Assembly (NCBI GenBank): GCA_944322605.1
Contig: CALUPD010000039.1
Coordinates: 27,201-91,200 of the forward strand
DNA length: 64,000 nucleotides
Direction of reading: 5' to 3'
Source: an uncultured Bacteroidales bacterium
GTDB taxonomy: Bacteria; Bacteroidota; Bacteroidia; Bacteroidales; UBA932
Part shown: positions 60,161 through 64,000 of the stretch, piece by piece
How positions within the stretch are numbered: position 1 is the stretch's first letter
How the letters are laid out: every line of letters begins with the position of its first letter
Translations under genes and position numbers: made by a program
The notes under the pieces: model-generated
Told to the model about the DNA's origin: nothing
Database searches by the model: none
The model's input: only the letters and a program-made list of their open reading frames with translations

Positions 60161-61345
60161 ATGAATAAGATTACAAAGGCTTTATCCATAATGTCGATAT
60201 TGGCGTTATGCCATTCTTCCGCTTTTTCGCAGAGCGTGGAGCATATAATGGAAAGCATTGAAAGGAACAATAAGGCTTTGCAGGCTGCCATGAAAATAAA
60301 CGATGCCGGAAAGGCAGAGGCGAAGACAGAATATGACGTGGATGATCCTACCATCGAGTTCAGCCCTTTTTTTGCTGACGGGGTGAAAGGAATGGCAAGT
60401 TCGGAGCTGGTAGTCAAGCAGGGCTTCGCATTTCCGACCGTGTACGCTTCAAAGCGCAAGTCGATAGAATACAAGATGGAGGCTTTTGACATGCAGTATC
60501 TTGCGGCACGTCGCGATGTGCTGCTTGAAGCGTATAACCTTTGCATGGACATGATATGCCTTAACCAAAAGGCCTCCCTCCTTGAAAAAAGGAAGGAGAA
60601 TGCGGACAGCCTCATGGGATTTTTCCAGAAAAGGCTGCAGGAAGGGGACGCTTCGGTCATAGAAATCAATAAGATCAAGATGGAAATCATGAGCCTTGGC
60701 GTGGAAATTTCCCAAAACATGTCCGACAGGAATTCCGTCCTGCAAACATTGACGGCGATGAACGGGAACGAACCCGTCTCGTTAGATGCCGTAGAGTATC
60801 CCGAGGACAGGATTTGCGGCACGTATGAGTCGGAGAGGGACGACCTTCTGGCTTCGGATCTCGGATTGCTGTCTTCAGAGGCTTCGTTGAACGCTGCCGC
60901 CCAGGATGTCAATGTAAGCAAGCAAGGCTGGCTTCCGAAATTCGAGGTGGGCTACAGGCGCAACACGTCTTTGAATGAGGCCAGCAACGGAGTGCTCGTA
61001 GGCGCGACTTTTCCGATATTTTCCAACATAAACAGTTCGAGGGCAGCGAAGGCAAGAAGCGAGAGCGCAAGGTTGCAGCATGAAAACGATCTTCTCAGGG
61101 CCGAGGCCGAACTCAGGTCCGGCTTCACCGAGGTGGAGAACCTTTATTCTGTATTGCAGTCGTATGACGAGGAACTGATGCGTTCTACCCTCGACATGCT
61201 GCAAAAGTCGGTGTTCAGCGGGCAGATGTCGATAATAGAATATTACCGCGAAGCGGAAAACGTGTACAAAAACCTGACTGAGCGCATGGATTTGGAGAAC
61301 AGTTACCGCAAAGCCAAGGCCGAACTGTACAAGAACAAGCTGTAG
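60161..61345 (+). CDS. CusC/CzcC-type TolC family outer-membrane channel
   Basis: A 394-aa outer-membrane factor with a signal peptide ending AFSQS. The body is helical, starting VEHIMESIERNNKALQAA and ending SYRKAKAELYKNKL, with the two-fold TolC repeat; the closest relatives are CzcC-type channels of metal pumps. It follows the RND gene by 74 nt and completes the tripartite system. It is not closely related to the TolC protein at 48402-49754, so each exporter has its own channel. Confidence 0.87.
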   Translation: MNKITKALSIMSILALCHSSAFSQSVEHIMESIERNNKALQAAMKINDAGKAEAKTEYDVDDPTIEFSPFFADGVKGMASSELVVKQGFAFPTVYASKRKSIEYKMEAFDMQYLAARRDVLLEAYNLCMDMICLNQKASLLEKRKENADSLMGFFQKRLQEGDASVIEINKIKMEIMSLGVEISQNMSDRNSVLQTLTAMNGNEPVSLDAVEYPEDRICGTYESERDDLLASDLGLLSSEASLNAAAQDVNVSKQGWLPKFEVGYRRNTSLNEASNGVLVGATFPIFSNINSSRAAKARSESARLQHENDLLRAEAELRSGFTEVENLYSVLQSYDEELMRSTLDMLQKSVFSGQMSIIEYYREAENVYKNLTERMDLENSYRKAKAELYKNKL

Positions 61346-61630
61346 CGGGATCTGCGCATGGATACAGCGAGGATTGCATAGAAGAGGTCAAAGGACGCTT
61401 TTGAGTTACTCTTGGTTTGTGTTCCAGTGCGCTGCGGTTTTCTTATTTTAGATTTTCAACAGTTTGATATAACCGTTTGAGGAACAAACTGTTAACTAGT
61501 ACTTTAAAAAGTGGCAGTAACGACTAGGAAACCGTGCGAATTTCAGCGTTTTGCTATGTTTTGCTGTCAAATAACTCAACTGCAAAAGTAGCCAAAATCC
61601 TTGGATGGGACAAAAGCACTGAACAATTTT
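61346..61630. other. 285-nt boundary region between native and AT-rich DNA
   Basis: No gene is evident. Base composition shifts from balanced to AT-rich across this stretch. A 67-codon frame on the plus strand (61534-61737) has no family features and runs into the opposite gene. A leftward promoter is present near its right end (61583-61614). No inverted repeat or tRNA end that would mark an insertion was found. Confidence 0.5.
61583..61614 (-). promoter_or_regulatory. leftward Bacteroidetes-type promoter without a gene
   Basis: On the minus strand TTTG (61614-61611), a 20-nt spacer and TACTTTTG (61590-61583) match the consensus. It reads into 61346-61580, where no minus-strand gene exists, and towards the 3' end of the efflux-channel gene. 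It may make a small RNA or be left over from a lost gene. Confidence 0.5.
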
Positions 61631-63998
61631 CTATATTGTTGCTAACTCATTGTAGATTTCCTCTAATTCATCGTGGTCTATTGGATTGTCAGATTGTTCT
61701 ATACCTGAATGTAAGTCACCACCAGACAATCGACTGAAAAGTTCATTCAGTTTATCAATCATAGTTACATCGGGATTAAGGGTTTTTAATTGTTCCCACT
61801 GTATTGTATTTTTCCGGCCATGAAATTTAACTGGAATCTGGTTATTAAATACTTTCTCATCAATGATTAGCTCTATTGTATGCCGAAGAATAGCACCCAC
61901 CATTATACTGCAATCATCACTAAATGGTGTCCTATTTAGAAGATTATATGCATTTCTTAGGTTGTTAGCCACATTATCTTGTTTCTTTTCTGTTATTACA
62001 CCTTTTTTGTCACGATTATGTGATGTTACAGAGTACACAAACAAATGTTTTGTCGGTTTTCCACAAGATGACTTTTGATTAACTCCACATTCATGTATTC
62101 CGCGAAGATTCACCAATGATGTTTGCAATAGCAAATTATGTGAGAATATTATTATTTGATTTCCTAATCTTGATAAACGTTCTACCAATTTTGCTGTGAT
62201 AAAATGGTCTAAGCTATTGACAGGATCATCCAAGATTATTGGATTCTGTGATAACTGCATTCTCCTTTCAGCAATGAATAAAGCCAACGCCACACCTTTT
62301 TGTTCACCTTCACTTAATACGTCAGACACAGAATTGTTATTATATAGTTTCAATTGCATAAATGCTTGCCCTCGTGATGTTCCTGCATCAGTCAAATCAA
62401 CACTTAATTTTTTTAGACCTAATGCATCAAGTTCTTCCTGAAACTTAGTCTTTAGATTGTCTGTAACAAGTGTTTGGCTTGCTGTCCTTGCTAATGTAGA
62501 TATACCTCTTGTTGATAATTCCAATTGGCACTTTTTCAACTCATTAACATTATCAATCTTTTCAAACCATTCCACAAACAAATCCTTTTGAGAAGAAATT
62601 AATTTGTATTCAATCAGAGGTTTCATTTGAAATGATAATTCTGAGACTATCTGATTCTTCTTTGTTAATTCTTCTCGAAGGTTATTAATAGTGCTGTTGT
62701 ATTCCTCACATATAGCTTCTATGGCAGAAATTGCAATATTTGTAGAATCAAAAACTAACGGATTGTTATTTTGCTCATTTTCCACCACATCTGAAAGAAT
62801 TCTCTTTTGTTCATCTAGTTGACGAAGAGAAGCTGATATTTTGCTATATAGTTCGGGTTCACTACTCCTAGCGTCTATAAGTAATCTGAACTGTGTAGAA
62901 ATAGTAAAATTGGTTACAACAGTTGATATTCTTTGTTTTAGGGCATTTTTAGCTTGCTCTAAATTTTTAAGTTCCTCTATACTTTTATCGGACAAATAAG
63001 TCGCATAAGCTGTAACAATATTAACAGCGTTATCTACAATTGGTTGACGGCAATATGGGCAAACGTTTTCATTCAAAGTGCTACTTTTAGTAAAAGCAGC
63101 TCCTGCCTCAATAAATGTTTTCCATTCTTTAGAATTGGTATTGCCTATCTCATTTAATATAGATATTTTTTGTTTCACTACTTCACTTTCTTTTCTGACT
63201 ATTGATATTTTTTCAGCAAGAGATTGTGATTCAATGTGAAGTTTTTGAAGATTGTTTTCTGTTTCTTTTAGATGCTTAAGTATCAAAAGATATTGTTGCT
63301 GTTCATTAGATGCTAATTGAATTTTGTCTTCAAAGTTTGTTTCTTTCAATACTTTCAATTTTTCTTCTTGCAATTTTAATATTTCCGATTGCTCGTTTGT
63401 AAATATATATCTTGATTGAATGTAATTTTTCTGAGTCGTTCGATAAGTCTGCTGAGTAAGTATTCTAACAACTTCTTCCGAAAGGCCATCCTTGTTAATT
63501 TGTGGCAATGTTCTTAAAATACCATCTATTTCTGTTTGTATTCTACTTTTTATATTGTCCATTGCTGAAGTTAGTGCAGTAAAGAGATGCAACCCATAAG
63601 GCAGGACAATTGCACTATCGGCACTTCTCTTTTGTAGGAATGTCGTTGTATAGCTCGAATCAAATACACTCGATAAATTTAATGGACTTATAGACCGACT
63701 ATTTCCATCCCATGATAAACTCTTAACATTGGCATCTTCAGAATAAACTAACTCTACATTTATAGGCTTGTGTATATCTGAATATATGTTAGAACGAATT
63801 TCTGTTTGGTGATTACCTCCAATCAGTTCATTTAAAATGCGGAAATAACTACTTTTACCAGAACCATTTTTCCCCACTACTGTCCCGTTTAAACTAACTC
63901 ATACTAAATAAGTTAGGATATTCATCAGTTGAAACGGAATTTTGATTTTTGTTAAACAATTGATTTATAGGTATTTTCTCAAATAGCACAAAGCCTAA
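61631..63998 (-). CDS. AAA ATPase with zinc-hook-like coiled coil, frameshifted near its N-terminus and cut by the window edge
   Basis: A large ABC/SMC-type ATPase, AT-rich and unlike its neighbours in codon use, so probably acquired. From 63877 leftward, 748 codons are open: Walker A VGKNGSGKSS, a long coiled coil with CPYC (Cys273/Cys276 from the GTG at 63877) at its tip as in RloC/Rad50-type zinc hooks, a signature LSEGEQKGVALALFIAE, and Walker B IILDDPVNSLD. The C-terminal 170 residues have no motif that I recognise. The true N-terminus is missing: a second frame (63998-63897) encodes plausible protein (EYPNLFSMS at its end) and stops at 63894-63896 next to Walker A, so a one-base shift near 63890 splits the gene. 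Relatives act in phage defence, which is only a guess here. Confidence 0.72.
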
Positions 63999-64000
63999 CG

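Noticed and set aside
61534..61737. A 67-codon plus-strand frame beginning MRISAFCYVLLSNN at the island boundary.
   Set aside because: Its second half is antisense to the AAA ATPase gene, and the first half has no family resemblance.
1..64000. CRISPR arrays, insertion sequences, integrases or rRNA genes.
   Set aside because: No regularly spaced short repeats with unique spacers, no transposase or integrase frames and no rRNA sequence were seen.

Overview
The window reads as chromosome of a Bacteroidales bacterium, probably a host-associated one. The evidence is the set of families (TonB-dependent receptor, ExbB/ExbD/TonB, DUF4954, DUF4105, PCMD-domain, PorV/PorQ-like protein, FN3 lipoproteins, TlpA with DUF4369, LytS/LytTR pair), lipobox signal peptides, the lack of strong Shine-Dalgarno sites, and several promoters of the Bacteroidetes form TTTG-N19/20-TAnnTTTG. 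Arg AGG and Ile ATA codons are used heavily. Most of the window has a balanced base composition; the last 2.6 kb (a large AAA ATPase) is clearly AT-richer and looks acquired. No species can be assigned from the sequence alone.

Layout. 1-4.9 kb: the end of a sugar aminotransferase, an ExbB-ExbD-TonB energising set and a DUF4954 beta-helix protein. 5.1-8.9 kb: a subtilisin-like lipoprotein with a type IX-like C-terminal domain, paired with a PorV/PorQ-like barrel. 9-15 kb: galE, a membrane protein, a DNA glycosylase, an [FeFe]-hydrogenase-like protein, a block of about 120-bp terminator-bearing repeats and a PCMD protein. 15-18.8 kb: a four-gene unit behind a consensus promoter (steroid 5-alpha-reductase, old-yellow-enzyme reductase, two short-chain dehydrogenases) that looks like a steroid or bile-acid redox pathway. 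18.9-30 kb: housekeeping genes (DUF4105, nadD, gmk, class II aldolase, grpE-dnaJ-M23 peptidase, rplS, tRNA-Arg, tRNA-Cys, glycerate kinase, threonine aldolase). 30-37 kb: a DUF4435 TOPRIM-like protein, a thioredoxin lipoprotein, and a patch of lipoproteins including two tandem pairs or paralogues, one with a frameshifted signal peptide.

37.3-46 kb holds a complete diaminopimelate/lysine cluster of the succinylase type (dapE, asd, lysC, dapB, dapA, dapD, a DapC-candidate aminotransferase, dapF). It is preceded by a 28-codon Met/Lys-rich leader ORF and a terminator that ends 14 nt before dapE, which together look like a ribosome-mediated attenuator. 46-53 kb: a TonB-dependent receptor, then TolC-MacA-MacB ATPase-permease. 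53-55.5 kb: an orphan HipB-like regulator with palindromic operators and a decayed hipA start, then a LytS-type kinase and LytTR regulator. 55.7-61.3 kb: a CusB/CusA/CusC-like metal efflux system. 61.6-64 kb: the AAA ATPase with a zinc-hook-like CxxC, running off the right edge and apparently frameshifted near its Walker A motif.

The observations most worth following are the steroid/bile-acid-like gene set, the attenuator-like leader of the lysine cluster, the hipBA remnant with intact operators, and Gly/Ala/Asp/Ser/Cys-rich inserts that interrupt many otherwise conserved proteins in this genome (DegT aminotransferase, DapE, DapC candidate, DapF, MacA, DUF4105 and others).
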